NCBI RefSeq assembly: GCF_000019185.1
Contig: NC_010334.1
Location: 1,798,001 to 1,862,000 of the forward strand
From: Shewanella halifaxensis HAW-EB4
Lineage (GTDB): Bacteria > Pseudomonadota > Gammaproteobacteria > Enterobacterales > Shewanellaceae
DNA length: 64,000 bases
Direction: 5' to 3'
Shown: in pieces, positions 42,113 through 50,207 of the stretch
Position numbering within the stretch: the stretch's first letter is position 1
How the letters are laid out: the number at the start of each line of letters is the position of its first letter
Position numbers and translations under genes: made by a program
Notes under the pieces: model-generated
What the model saw: the letters and a program-made list of their open reading frames with translations, nothing else
Told to the model about the DNA's origin: nothing
The model's database searches: none

Positions 42113-43006
42113 ATGTTGCGGATAGGCGTTGATCTTGGTGGGTCAAAAATAGAAGTTGTAGCACTTAACGAGCAGGGCAAAGAGTTATTTCGCAAACGTC
42201 TTCAGACGCCAAGAGAATATAATGCCACTCTTGATGCGATAGAGCTTTTAGTCACTGAAGCCGAGCTGCAATTAGGGCAAAAGGGCACTGTGGGCGTTGG
42301 GATCCCCGGCGTTGTTTCACCATTTTCTGGCTTAGTTAAAAATGCCAATTCGACCTGGATTAACGGACACCCCCTCGATATCGACCTAGCTATGCGTTTA
42401 GACAGAAAAGTGAAAGTGGCAAATGATGCCAACTGTTTCGCGGTCTCAGAGGCTGTCGATGGCGCAGCAGCCGGAAAGGCCGTGGTATTTGGGGTGATTA
42501 TTGGCACGGGTTGTGGGGCTGGTATTGCCATTAACGGTAAAGTGCACGGTGGCAGTAATGGTATCGGCGGTGAATGGGGTCATAATCCTTTACCGTGGAT
42601 GACGGCTGAAGAATTTAATTCAACTAACTGTTTTTGCGGCAATAAAGATTGTATTGAAACCTTTATCTCCGGCACAGGCTTTGTGCGTGATTATAAGCTT
42701 GCTGGTGGTGATGCTAATAGCGGTATTGAAATCGCTTCACGTATGGAAGAGGGCGACGCTCTCGCAACCGCGGCATTTGAACGCTATATCGATAGGCTTG
42801 CCCGTTCTTTAGCCCATATTATCAATGTACTGGATCCCGATATTATCGTTTTGGGCGGTGGCGTATCCAATATTGAAGCTATTTATCCTTTGTTGCCAGA
42901 GGTATTACCCAAATATGTGTTAGGTGGAGAGTGTCGTACACCCGTGGTGCAAAATATGTATGGCAGCTCCTCTGGTGTGCGCGGCGCAGCTTGGTTGTGG
43001 GGCTGA
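42113..43006 (+). CDS. ROK-family sugar kinase (fructokinase / Mak-like)
   Basis: 297 residues. The ATP-binding start is RIGVDLGGSKIEVVAL. GVGIPGVVSP and NDANCFAVSEA carry the catalytic Asp. GTGCGAGIAINGKVHGGSNG is followed by the zinc-binding ROK signature with EWGHNPLP, then CFCGNKDCIETF (Cys and His ligands). The C-terminus has DPDIIVLGGGVSN. It phosphorylates a hexose at C6; the close resemblance to E. coli Mak suggests fructose, with glucose or GlcNAc possible. An GGAGG-like site (TTTGGAGGGCAAAC) precedes the ATG. Its place after GH3 and cysQ does not settle the substrate. Confidence 0.88.
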   Translation: MLRIGVDLGGSKIEVVALNEQGKELFRKRLQTPREYNATLDAIELLVTEAELQLGQKGTVGVGIPGVVSPFSGLVKNANSTWINGHPLDIDLAMRLDRKVKVANDANCFAVSEAVDGAAAGKAVVFGVIIGTGCGAGIAINGKVHGGSNGIGGEWGHNPLPWMTAEEFNSTNCFCGNKDCIETFISGTGFVRDYKLAGGDANSGIEIASRMEEGDALATAAFERYIDRLARSLAHIINVLDPDIIVLGGGVSNIEAIYPLLPEVLPKYVLGGECRTPVVQNMYGSSSGVRGAAWLWG

Positions 43007-43172
43007 CACAAGGATTTCAGCAGCAGTAATAAACCTTACATTTCTTACTGTTTTTTATTGGGAACTCAAATTTGAGAGGCGCTTAAATTCGAATGGCCAC
43101 TGAATAAAATTAATGAATAGAATAACATGCTACACTTCTTTGATATCACTTCCTCTCTAGGCGATAGTTTCT

Positions 43173-43934
43173 ATGTTTTGGTTAAAAAAGATTATCTCTC
43201 AGCTCTTTATGCCTATTCCTATGGTGTTGTTACTTATCGCTCTTGCCTATTTAGTGATGCGTAACCGTCGGTCTTCAAAAGCGCTATTAGTGATAGCGGC
43301 AGCGCTGCTGATCATCTTGAGTAGCAGCTGGGGCAGTAATTGGCTACTGGCACCATTGGAAGACCAATATTCAGTTAACAATCAGCCGATGGGTAAAGGC
43401 TGTTTGGTGATGGTGCTAGGCAGTGGTCATGATGAAAATGCCAATTTACCCGCCGTGCAGCAACTTTCCCATACCGCCTTGGCTCGATTAACGGAGGGGG
43501 TACGCCAACTGTCTCTAGGGAAAAGCTGTAAGTTGGTGGTTAGCGGCTGGAGCGGCGGGCTCTCGTCGCGCTCTCATGCCGATATGATGTTTGACGCAGC
43601 CGTTGAGTTGGGGGTCTCTGCTCAGTCCATTATTAAATTCCCTTTGCCGAAGGATACCATTGAAGAAGCACAATTTATGGAGTGGGAGGTGGCCGATGCG
43701 CCATTTCGTTTAGTGACTTCGGCGAGCCATATGCCTAGAGCGATGGCCATTTTTAGCAATGCAAAGCTAAATGCGATTGCCGCACCGACTGATTTTGCTC
43801 AAAGAGCTTCTTATTGGTGGCGTTTTGACGCACAGAGTCTATTAAATTCCCAGCGTGCTATTCATGAATATATGGGATTACTCTGGTTTAAGTTGAAACA
43901 TGAAAAAAACGAAAAAGAAGGTCCTAGGTCCTAG
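43173..43934 (+). CDS. elyC: ElyC/SanA/YdcF-family (DUF218) envelope biogenesis protein
   Basis: 253 residues. Two N-terminal membrane segments (~12-30 and ~36-52) are followed by a periplasmic DUF218 domain: CLVMVLGSGHDENANLP, ALARLTEGVRQL, LVVSGWSGG, LPKDTIEEA, LVTSASHMPRAMAIF and LLWFK near the end. The two-helix N-terminus and LLAPLEDQY before the domain match ElyC, which is linked to undecaprenyl-carrier and peptidoglycan/ECA homeostasis in E. coli. The last codons (KEGPRS) and the TAG stop come from mosaic repeat R9, so the C-terminus has been rewritten by the repeat. Confidence 0.85.
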   Translation: MFWLKKIISQLFMPIPMVLLLIALAYLVMRNRRSSKALLVIAAALLIILSSSWGSNWLLAPLEDQYSVNNQPMGKGCLVMVLGSGHDENANLPAVQQLSHTALARLTEGVRQLSLGKSCKLVVSGWSGGLSSRSHADMMFDAAVELGVSAQSIIKFPLPKDTIEEAQFMEWEVADAPFRLVTSASHMPRAMAIFSNAKLNAIAAPTDFAQRASYWWRFDAQSLLNSQRAIHEYMGLLWFKLKHEKNEKEGPRS

Positions 43935-44290
43935 GAAAAGCAGGTTCTAGGGACAAGCTGAGACGAAAAAAGATGGTTAAAGCTGGGACGGAAAAAATGG
44001 AGCAGCCTATGGCCTTACGGTTTACGGAACGTTCGCAGGCTCATTGACGGAACGCTGCGCTGACGGTGAAGGGCTAAGAAGGGCGCTGCGCTTCTAGGAT
44101 GTGACTGCGTCACTGCGAGAGCGTTGCGTTGCTCCTACTAGATGCTATTCAAGCCAAAGCGATGTTTAGAGTCCCTACTACTTTTAGCTTCGTTGCTGTT
44201 GGTTTAAGCTTTTGCTAGAACCTCAAACCTTCTTTAAAAGTAGGTCGGCATTTATGCCGTCAATTCTTTGAGAAGGTCCTAGGCTCTTGA
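43917..44290. repeat. CCTAGG-rich mosaic intergenic repeat, copy R9
   Basis: Starts within the 3' end of elyC (GAAGGTCCTAGGTCCTAGG), then carries GAAAAGCAGGTTCTAGGGAC, TTACGGAACGTTCGCAGGCT, AACGCTGCGCTGACGGTG and AAGAAGGGCGCTGCGCTTCT. Its right part is less regular and includes a half copy of the GTAGGT palindrome at 44240-44262. Confidence 0.78.
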
Positions 44291-44389
44291 GCCTTGAACC
44301 TTGTTTTTAAAAGATTGAAACCATGAGCCAAGCTGATAACCTGCTAGGCTCCAGTCAATAATTCTAATTATAAGAGTATGTAGACGTCG

Positions 44390-45055
44390 ATGAATGAAGC
44401 CGTACAGATACGATCCATCAATAAACGTAATGGGCTAACACTGACCCTAGCCGGTGGTTTAGGTTTAGTCATCGCTTTAACTCTCTTCTTATCGGGTAGC
44501 CATCTGTTTGCCCCAGGAATCATCTGTTTCGCATTAGGCTCCATTGCGCTGGTTTTGGGAGTCGCTAAGCTGCTGGAGCCTGAGGTGACCGCTAAGCTGA
44601 CTGAGCAGGGGGTGACCTATTTTCATCGGCGTGGCCAGGTTGTTATTGCTTGGGATAATATTCAACGTTTAGATCAGCTTCGAGTATCACAGGGCCTTGA
44701 AACGCTGACTTTGCCTTATATTGGAATAAAGTTAAAACTGGTGAGTCCAGTCTTAGAGTGTATCTCGTTGCGATTGGCGACAGGATTGTTAACCGAGCAG
44801 CGCCCTCTGCTGATGACGGCTTCCACTCAAGGTGAAGATTTATCGATATTAGAAAACCAAATGAGCGAAGAGTTTACGCCTTTTATTGAGAATAATGATC
44901 GTTATAAGGGAGTGCTGGCGATGTTTGGGCATCGAAGCAGATTATTGAACTCCCACCTAGGTTATCACTTGTTTATCTCTACAGATGCTTTAGACCGCCC
45001 TGTAAATGAATTTTTAATATTACTCAAAGAGTACCAACAAAACAGCTTAGAGTAA
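44390..45055 (+). CDS. Conserved hypothetical membrane-anchored protein (DUF2982-like)
   Basis: 221 residues. Two hydrophobic segments at ~18-37 and ~40-58 are followed by a soluble domain rich in beta-strand-like stretches (GVTYFHRRGQVVIAWDNIQRLDQLR shown in part: YFHRRGQVVIAWDNI). The organisation resembles PH-domain-like bacterial membrane proteins and the Shewanella/Vibrio DUF2982 group, which I recall but cannot verify. No catalytic motif is seen. It stands alone, after repeat R9 and convergent with the bactofilin gene. Function unknown. Confidence 0.6.
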   Translation: MNEAVQIRSINKRNGLTLTLAGGLGLVIALTLFLSGSHLFAPGIICFALGSIALVLGVAKLLEPEVTAKLTEQGVTYFHRRGQVVIAWDNIQRLDQLRVSQGLETLTLPYIGIKLKLVSPVLECISLRLATGLLTEQRPLLMTASTQGEDLSILENQMSEEFTPFIENNDRYKGVLAMFGHRSRLLNSHLGYHLFISTDALDRPVNEFLILLKEYQQNSLE

Positions 45056-45145
45056 CTATAGCTCCAAGCTTAGCTAAGTTAAGCTATCTATGGTCAATTT
45101 TAGTCATCACATACAGGGGAGTTGCTAAGGTATCGCTGGCACTAA

Positions 45146-45568
45146 TTAAATGCTTAGTTCAGCATCTTCAATTAGTTGTTCTTTTGCAGGTTTGTTGATG
45201 ACTTTTTTAGGGTCAGTATTGGAAGGTAGGAAGGCAATATCGTCTCTTACGCGCATACCGATAAATTGACCCCCTTCAAAAATTTCCATCGACTGACAGT
45301 TAACTTCACCATCAACCAGACCAGTGCTGGTGATATTTAGTTTTTCACAGGTTAACTTGCCTCGAAAGGTGCCGGATACTCGCAGTTCAGTGCAGTGAAG
45401 TTTGCCATCGACTAGCCCACCTTGTTCAATGGTAATATCGCCACTGGAACGCACTTTTCCGAACAGCTCGCCAGCAATAAGGGCTTCGGCTGCAAACTCC
45501 GTTTCACCCGTAAACTGGGTACCTTGAGCAATAAAAGTTAACCCGCCGCTTCTTTTTTTTCTAAACAT
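45146..45568 (-). CDS. Bactofilin (polymer-forming cytoskeletal protein)
   Basis: 140 residues. A short basic N-terminus (MFRKKRSGG) is followed by a right-handed beta-helix made of short Gly-rich turns: GELFGKVRSSGDITIEQGG, VDGKLHCTELRVSGTFRGK, LVDGEVNCQSMEIFEGG. This is the bactofilin/DUF583 pattern, with hydrophobic residues at regular spacing. Bactofilins polymerise without nucleotide on the inner face of the membrane and recruit envelope enzymes, including polysaccharide and peptidoglycan machinery. No partner peptidase gene adjoins it. The call is secure; the role here is unknown. Confidence 0.9.
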   Translation of the reverse strand: MFRKKRSGGLTFIAQGTQFTGETEFAAEALIAGELFGKVRSSGDITIEQGGLVDGKLHCTELRVSGTFRGKLTCEKLNITSTGLVDGEVNCQSMEIFEGGQFIGMRVRDDIAFLPSNTDPKKVINKPAKEQLIEDAELSI

Positions 45569-45670
45569 AATTATGTCGCTGTCAGTCTAAGTTATTTAGA
45601 TGTTACCTTGAAACTATCGGAAACAAAACCACTTAAATTTGGCGCTTATATGTCATATTTTTGGCTATTT

Positions 45671-46150
45671 TTACACGGCTCGAACTAGAATTGCTGTTGA
45701 TGGGCAGGGGGCTACGCAAGCGCCACAAGCTGTGCAGGCCTCTATATCGATTTGAGGAAGCGGCGCCTTGCCAACGGCTAAGGAGAAACTGATTGCGCGG
45801 GGATCACAGGCATCTTTGCAGCTTTGACACCAAATACCTTGATAAGCCATGCAAGTGTCTTGAATCGTGGCTTTAACCTGCCAAGCTGGTGTATCTGTGT
45901 CGTTAAAAATGGCTTCAGGGCAGGCATTGACACACTTTTGGCAAAATGTGCATTCATCTATTTTAAAGTCGATTTCAGGGAAGCCGCCTTCACCCTTAAC
46001 TATAATTTGAGTCTCACAGACGGAAATACACTTGTCACAGCGAGTACACTCATCGGTAAACTCGATTGATTGTTTAACCCAAGGAGGACGAATGGCATCA
46101 TTCTTTTTACGGCTGAAAAGTCTTCTTCTGCTTTGGTTAATCGTGCTCAT
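45671..46150 (-). CDS. napF: Ferredoxin-type protein NapF
   Basis: 159 residues with clustered cysteines: CTRCDKCISVC, CTFCQKCVNACPEAIF, a central group CMAYQGIWCQSCKDACDP, and CTACGACVAPCP, giving binding sites for about four [4Fe-4S] clusters as in NapF. The N-terminal RRRLFSRKK and the later IRPPWVKQ are typical of NapF. It helps mature or supply electrons to the periplasmic nitrate reductase NapA in the cytoplasm. No other nap gene is in the window, so it is an orphan here. Mosaic repeat R10 lies upstream. Confidence 0.88.
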   Translation of the reverse strand: MSTINQSRRRLFSRKKNDAIRPPWVKQSIEFTDECTRCDKCISVCETQIIVKGEGGFPEIDFKIDECTFCQKCVNACPEAIFNDTDTPAWQVKATIQDTCMAYQGIWCQSCKDACDPRAISFSLAVGKAPLPQIDIEACTACGACVAPCPSTAILVRAV

Positions 46151-46163
46151 CTGTTTACTCTTT

Positions 46164-46325
46164 TAAAAAAAGGAACTAGGACGCTGCGCTTCTAGGTTCT
46201 AGGAAAAGCTAAAGCCAGTATTGGTTTAGCTTTTGAGCTGTTTTGTCGAATCTAGAAGTCGCCACGTGACACTCTCGAAGATACGAAGTCTCGTCCTAGC
46301 AGCGTAGCGTCCTTCTCGGCTTACC
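46164..46325. repeat. CCTAGG-related mosaic repeat, copy R10 (short, degenerate)
   Basis: Contains GGACGCTGCGCTTCTAGGTT, CTAGGAAAAGCTAAAGCCAG, TTTAGCTTTTGAGC, CGTCCTAGCAGCGTAGCGTC and CCTTCTCGGC. It lacks the central CGGAACG block. It lies between napF and galE. Confidence 0.65.
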
Positions 46326-46330
46326 TTTCT

Positions 46331-47350
46331 TTACTCTTCAGTCACATACCCATTAGGATTAGTCGATTGCCAATGCCAGCTGCTTTGCGCCATATCATCG
46401 ATGCTATGGGTCGCTTGCCAGCCTAACTCTTTATGAGCCTTGTCTGGATTTGCATAGCATGCGGCGATATCACCAGGTCTTCTTGCAACCAACTGGTACT
46501 TAATCTGAGTGCCGCTCGCTTTTTCAAACGCCTTAACCATCTCAAGTACACTGTAACCCTGACCTGTACCTAAGTTATAGGTCACTAACCCTGACTGACT
46601 ATGTAGCTTATCAAGGGCTCGTAGGTGACCAATGGCTAAGTCGACGACATGGATGTAATCCCTTACGCCAGTGCCATCTACAGTATCATAGTCGCTTCCG
46701 AATACGCTTAATTGCTCACGCTTACCCACCGCAACTTGGGTGATAAAAGGCATTAGGTTATTAGGAATATCATTGGGGTCTTCACCAATTAAGCCGCTCT
46801 TATGGGCTCCAACCGGATTAAAGTAGCGTAATAGCGCGATATTCCAGCTGTTGTCAGAGTGATAGAGATCCGCAAGAATGTGCTCAACCATTAACTTGGA
46901 CTGGCCATAGGGATTAGTCGCCCCAGTTGGGAAGTCTTCGGTAATCGGTAGGCTAGCTGGATCGCCATAGACTGTGGCTGAAGAGCTAAATACTAAATTT
47001 TTGACATTAAACTCTGCCATCACTTCACATAATACTATGGTGCCAGTGACATTGTTTTCATAGTAGCGCAGTGGCTGAGCAACAGATTCACCCACGGCTT
47101 TCAAACCTGCAAAGTGAATGACAGATTTAATATCATGATCTGTAAACAGTTTTTGCAAAAAGGCTCTATTGAGAACATCGCCTTGATAAAATGTCACTGC
47201 TTTTCCAGTGATCTGCTCGACTCGCTCAAGTGCTGTCACACTCGAGTTGCTGAGGTTATCTAAGATAACGACCTCATTACCGCTGTTGAGTAGCTCAACA
47301 ACCGTATGAGTACCGATATAACCGGCGCCGCCAGTAACTAAAATCGTCAT
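46331..47350 (-). CDS. galE: UDP-glucose 4-epimerase
   Basis: 339 residues, the usual GalE length. The Rossmann start is ILVTGGAGYIGTHTVVELL. VIHFAGLKAVGESV is followed by the catalytic SSSATVYGDP with YGQSKLMVE (Tyr-x3-Lys), then RYFNPVGAHKSGLIGEDP, a GalE-specific segment, and RDYIHVVDLA. It interconverts UDP-glucose and UDP-galactose. It lies 85 bases after galU on the same strand; together they supply UDP-glucose and UDP-galactose to polysaccharide synthesis and feed the ugd gene product. Confidence 0.95.
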   Translation of the reverse strand: MTILVTGGAGYIGTHTVVELLNSGNEVVILDNLSNSSVTALERVEQITGKAVTFYQGDVLNRAFLQKLFTDHDIKSVIHFAGLKAVGESVAQPLRYYENNVTGTIVLCEVMAEFNVKNLVFSSSATVYGDPASLPITEDFPTGATNPYGQSKLMVEHILADLYHSDNSWNIALLRYFNPVGAHKSGLIGEDPNDIPNNLMPFITQVAVGKREQLSVFGSDYDTVDGTGVRDYIHVVDLAIGHLRALDKLHSQSGLVTYNLGTGQGYSVLEMVKAFEKASGTQIKYQLVARRPGDIAACYANPDKAHKELGWQATHSIDDMAQSSWHWQSTNPNGYVTEE

Positions 47351-47435
47351 TATTTAAAATCCTTTCATCTAGGCTGATGTTCAAGAGACATTCGCTAAGC
47401 GTTTATTACTCAAGCGTCTGTTACTTAAGAGGCTA

Positions 47436-48344
47436 TTATTTAAGAGTCTTAACGATAGCCTTTAAATATTCGGCGAACTCAGTTCCAATTTCTTTATGGC
47501 GCAGCGCGTGTTCTACATGAGCTTGCATATAGCCTAGCTTATTACCACAGTCATGGCTTTTACCTTGCATGTAGTAAGCGTTGACAGTTTGGTTTTCCAT
47601 CAACATTGCGATAGCGTCGGTAAGCTGAATTTCATCACCAGCCCCAGCAGGAGTCTTAGCTAAGTAAGTCCAGATTTCGGCAGGTAATATATAACGGCCG
47701 ACAACGGCTAGGTTAGACGGTGCATCTTCGATGCTAGGCTTCTCGACCAGTTGAGATAGCGGTAGCGACTCACCTGGCTGCAAATCTTTACCGTTGATAT
47801 CGGCAATACCGTATTGGTTAACGAGCTCATGGGGCACGCCTTCTACCATGATTTGACCGACTTCAGTTTCATTGTACAGTGCGACCATCTGGGCAAGGTT
47901 TTCTTTAGTTAGGTCACTGCTAGCGTCATCAATTAGTACGTCAGGTAAAAGTACGGCAAATGGTGAGTCACCTATGATGCTTTTAGCACATAAAATCGCA
48001 TGACCTAAGCCCTTTGCTTGTGACTGACGTACACTAATAATAGTGACGTCGTCAGGGCAGATAGCTTGTACTTCTGCTAAGAGCTGACGTTTTACGCGAC
48101 GCTCAAGTTGGGTCTCTAATTCAAAGCTGGTATCGAAGTGATTTTCAACAGAGTTCTTACTGGCATGGGTCACTAAGACAATTTCTTTAATGCCAGCAGC
48201 AATAGCCTCGCTGACAACATATTGGATCAGCGGCTTGTCCATAACGGGCAGCATCTCTTTAGGGATAGCTTTAGTGGCTGGAAGCATACGCGTGCCTAAG
48301 CCTGCTACTGGGATCACTGCCTTGCGAATTTTATGTTGTTTCAT
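47436..48344 (-). CDS. galU: UTP-glucose-1-phosphate uridylyltransferase
   Basis: 302 residues. The nucleotidyltransferase signature AVIPVAGLGTRMLPATKAIPKEML (shown in part: GLGTRMLPATKAIPKEML) is followed by DKPLIQYVVSEAIAAGI, GHAILCAK, FAVLLPDV, and VVGRYILPAEIWTYL. This is the full-length GalU family. It makes UDP-glucose from UTP and glucose-1-phosphate, the head precursor for ugd and galE products. It is first in a two-gene unit with galE. The 447-base gap upstream is shared with the divergent phhA gene. Confidence 0.95.
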   Translation of the reverse strand: MKQHKIRKAVIPVAGLGTRMLPATKAIPKEMLPVMDKPLIQYVVSEAIAAGIKEIVLVTHASKNSVENHFDTSFELETQLERRVKRQLLAEVQAICPDDVTIISVRQSQAKGLGHAILCAKSIIGDSPFAVLLPDVLIDDASSDLTKENLAQMVALYNETEVGQIMVEGVPHELVNQYGIADINGKDLQPGESLPLSQLVEKPSIEDAPSNLAVVGRYILPAEIWTYLAKTPAGAGDEIQLTDAIAMLMENQTVNAYYMQGKSHDCGNKLGYMQAHVEHALRHKEIGTEFAEYLKAIVKTLK

Positions 48345-48656
48345 TCTAATCCTATCTGTTCCTAATTAGGAATTGGCACACAAACTTACATTCTATACTG
48401 AAATGAGTATTCATTGGGTAAGAATTGTAGAAAACGGGCTGTAATTTGTATTTATTTTATTGGCTTGGCGATTATTTAGTCACTATTTTCTATAGATATT
48501 CAAGCCTAAAAGTAGAGTGGAATCTTGTCGGTATATATTTGTCAGCATATAGACGTAACCTACTGTCTTTAAGCACGCTACTACCTTAGCGGCTATAAAG
48601 TTCGGTATACCTTAGAGATGGCGATTCATTAAGGTGAGCATTGCTTACTTAATTTT
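48345..48656. other. Divergent galU/phhA intergenic region (left part)
   Basis: AT-rich, no gene seen. It must hold the galU promoter on - and part of the phhA control region on +. No riboswitch-like or RNA structure stands out. Confidence 0.4.
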
Positions 48657-48659
48657 AAG

Positions 48660-48677
48660 TGTAACAACTTCGTTACA
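48660..48677. promoter_or_regulatory. TyrR box upstream of phhA
   Basis: TGTAAC-N6-GTTACA matches the TyrR consensus TGTAAA-N6-TTTACA at 10 of 12 positions. The symmetry extends to AAGTGTAAC/GTTACACTT (48657-48680). It lies ~115 bases before phhA, and tyrR itself is the third gene downstream. Confidence 0.65.
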
Positions 48678-48791
48678 CTTGGCGAGTTTTTTTAGCTGGA
48701 AAATAAACCGTGATCTAGTTAACAAAACATTAGCTTTAGTTAAGTATGAAGTAAGAGCTTATCTTGCGTCTTAGGACTATTACCTAGAATT

Positions 48792-49583
48792 ATGAGTAAA
48801 CAACCAAATTACATAGCACACTTGCCTGATGCCGATGGGTATATTGATTACCCTCAACCAGAACATGATATTTGGTCTGAGCTGTATGCGCGGCAGCGGG
48901 TAAACCTTCCCGGTCGAGCCTGTCCAGAATATCTAGATGGTTTAGATAAGTTGAGCTTACCAGTTGATAGAATCCCACAGTTGGCGCACATTGATAATGT
49001 GTTACAGCAAACCACGGGCTGGAAAACGTCAGCGGTGCCTGCATTAATTTCATTTGGTGATTTTTTTCAGCTGCTTGCGAATAAGTCATTCCCTGTGGCG
49101 ACCTTTATTCGTCGTCGAGAGGAGTTTGAATACTTGCAAGAGCCTGACATTTTCCATGAAGTGTTTGGTCATTGTCCGTTGTTAACTAATCCATCATTTG
49201 CTCATTTTTCTCATTTGTATGGACGGTTAGGGCTCGCAGCGAGTAGGGAGGAACGTGTCTTCTTAGCGAGACTTTATTGGTTTACCGTAGAGTTCGGTGT
49301 GCTGCGTTCATCCAGTAACCAACTGCGGATCTATGGTGGGGGGATCTTAAGCTCTCCAGGGGAGACCCTGTTTGTGATGAGCGAAGAACCTGAGATAAGG
49401 CCATTTGATTTAGTCGATGTAATGCGCACGCCTTACCGGATTGATATTATGCAGCCAATCTATTATGCAATTGAGAGTATCAGCGATTTAGGCGCGATAG
49501 CCGAGATGGATATTATGGCTGCAGTTAAAGAGGCACAACAGTTGGGGCTGTTTAAACCGACATTCCCAGCTAAAGCGGGTTAA
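48792..49583 (+). CDS. phhA: Phenylalanine 4-monooxygenase
   Basis: 263 residues, the size of bacterial PhhA. The iron-binding facial triad is in FHEVFGHCPLL (two His) and the downstream Glu of YWFTVEFGVL. Also present are the pterin-site region GRACPEYLDGLDKL and YGGGILSSPGE. It hydroxylates phenylalanine to tyrosine using tetrahydrobiopterin and O2. The pterin carbinolamine dehydratase phhB follows. The TyrR-type box upstream and tyrR downstream suggest activation by aromatic amino acids. Confidence 0.95.
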   Translation: MSKQPNYIAHLPDADGYIDYPQPEHDIWSELYARQRVNLPGRACPEYLDGLDKLSLPVDRIPQLAHIDNVLQQTTGWKTSAVPALISFGDFFQLLANKSFPVATFIRRREEFEYLQEPDIFHEVFGHCPLLTNPSFAHFSHLYGRLGLAASREERVFLARLYWFTVEFGVLRSSSNQLRIYGGGILSSPGETLFVMSEEPEIRPFDLVDVMRTPYRIDIMQPIYYAIESISDLGAIAEMDIMAAVKEAQQLGLFKPTFPAKAG

Positions 49584-49655
49584 GTAAAGAATCAGCCTTC
49601 AAATATTGAATGCTGAGTATTGAATAATAAATAACGAATCATTAAAGGAATAAAA

Positions 49656-49994
49656 ATGACAGAATTAGCCCAGATGAAATGCGAAGCCTGCCAAGCTGAT
49701 GCACCTAAAGTGACAGATGACGAATTGGCTCAACTGATCGCAAAGATCCCTGATTGGGGAGTCGAGGTGCGTGATGGTATTATGCAGTTAGAGCGCGTTT
49801 ATAAGTTTAAGAATTTCAAGTTGGCGATGGCGTTCACTAATAAGTTGGCTGATTTAGCCGAAGCTGATTTTCATCATCCTGGAATTTTAACGGAATGGGG
49901 AAAAGTGACTGTCACTTGGTGGTCGCATTCAATAAAAGGTCTACATAAAAATGATTTTATTATGGCAGCGAAAACCGACACGCTGTTAGATTAG
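49656..49994 (+). CDS. phhB: Pterin-4a-carbinolamine dehydratase
   Basis: 112 residues. ELAQLIAKIPDW is followed by LERVYKFKNFKLAMAFTNKLADLAE, and the active site has DFHHPGILTEWGKVTVTWWSHSIKGL (key part HHPGILTEW, with two catalytic His). It dehydrates 4a-hydroxytetrahydropterin so that it can be recycled for phhA. It lies 72 bases after phhA with AAAGGA before the ATG. A Cys pair near the N-terminus (CEACQ) is normal for this group. Confidence 0.95.
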   Translation: MTELAQMKCEACQADAPKVTDDELAQLIAKIPDWGVEVRDGIMQLERVYKFKNFKLAMAFTNKLADLAEADFHHPGILTEWGKVTVTWWSHSIKGLHKNDFIMAAKTDTLLD

Positions 49995-50207
49995 AAAAGT
50001 GTTTAAGAGAACCTTGTTGGTCTTTCCTTGTAAAATGTTACAAAACCACTGTAAACAAGCCTTGCCACAGCAAAGATAAACTTCTAACGTATAGGCAATT
50101 ACGGAAGTGAGTATTGCTTTTCAAGGCTATTTTACTCATCGAGTGACTTGCTTCTGATGATTGTTTTATCCCAATAACGAGTATTTAAAAAAGGGAACTG
50201 CAATAGT

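Noticed and set aside
5515..46325. Mosaic repeats as insertion sequences
   Set aside because: None of the copies encodes a transposase or any supported protein; at most they are non-autonomous elements.
48657..48680. Hairpin AAGTGTAAC/GTTACACTT as a terminator
   Set aside because: The T run does not directly follow the stem, and the position upstream of phhA and the symmetry fit a TyrR box better.
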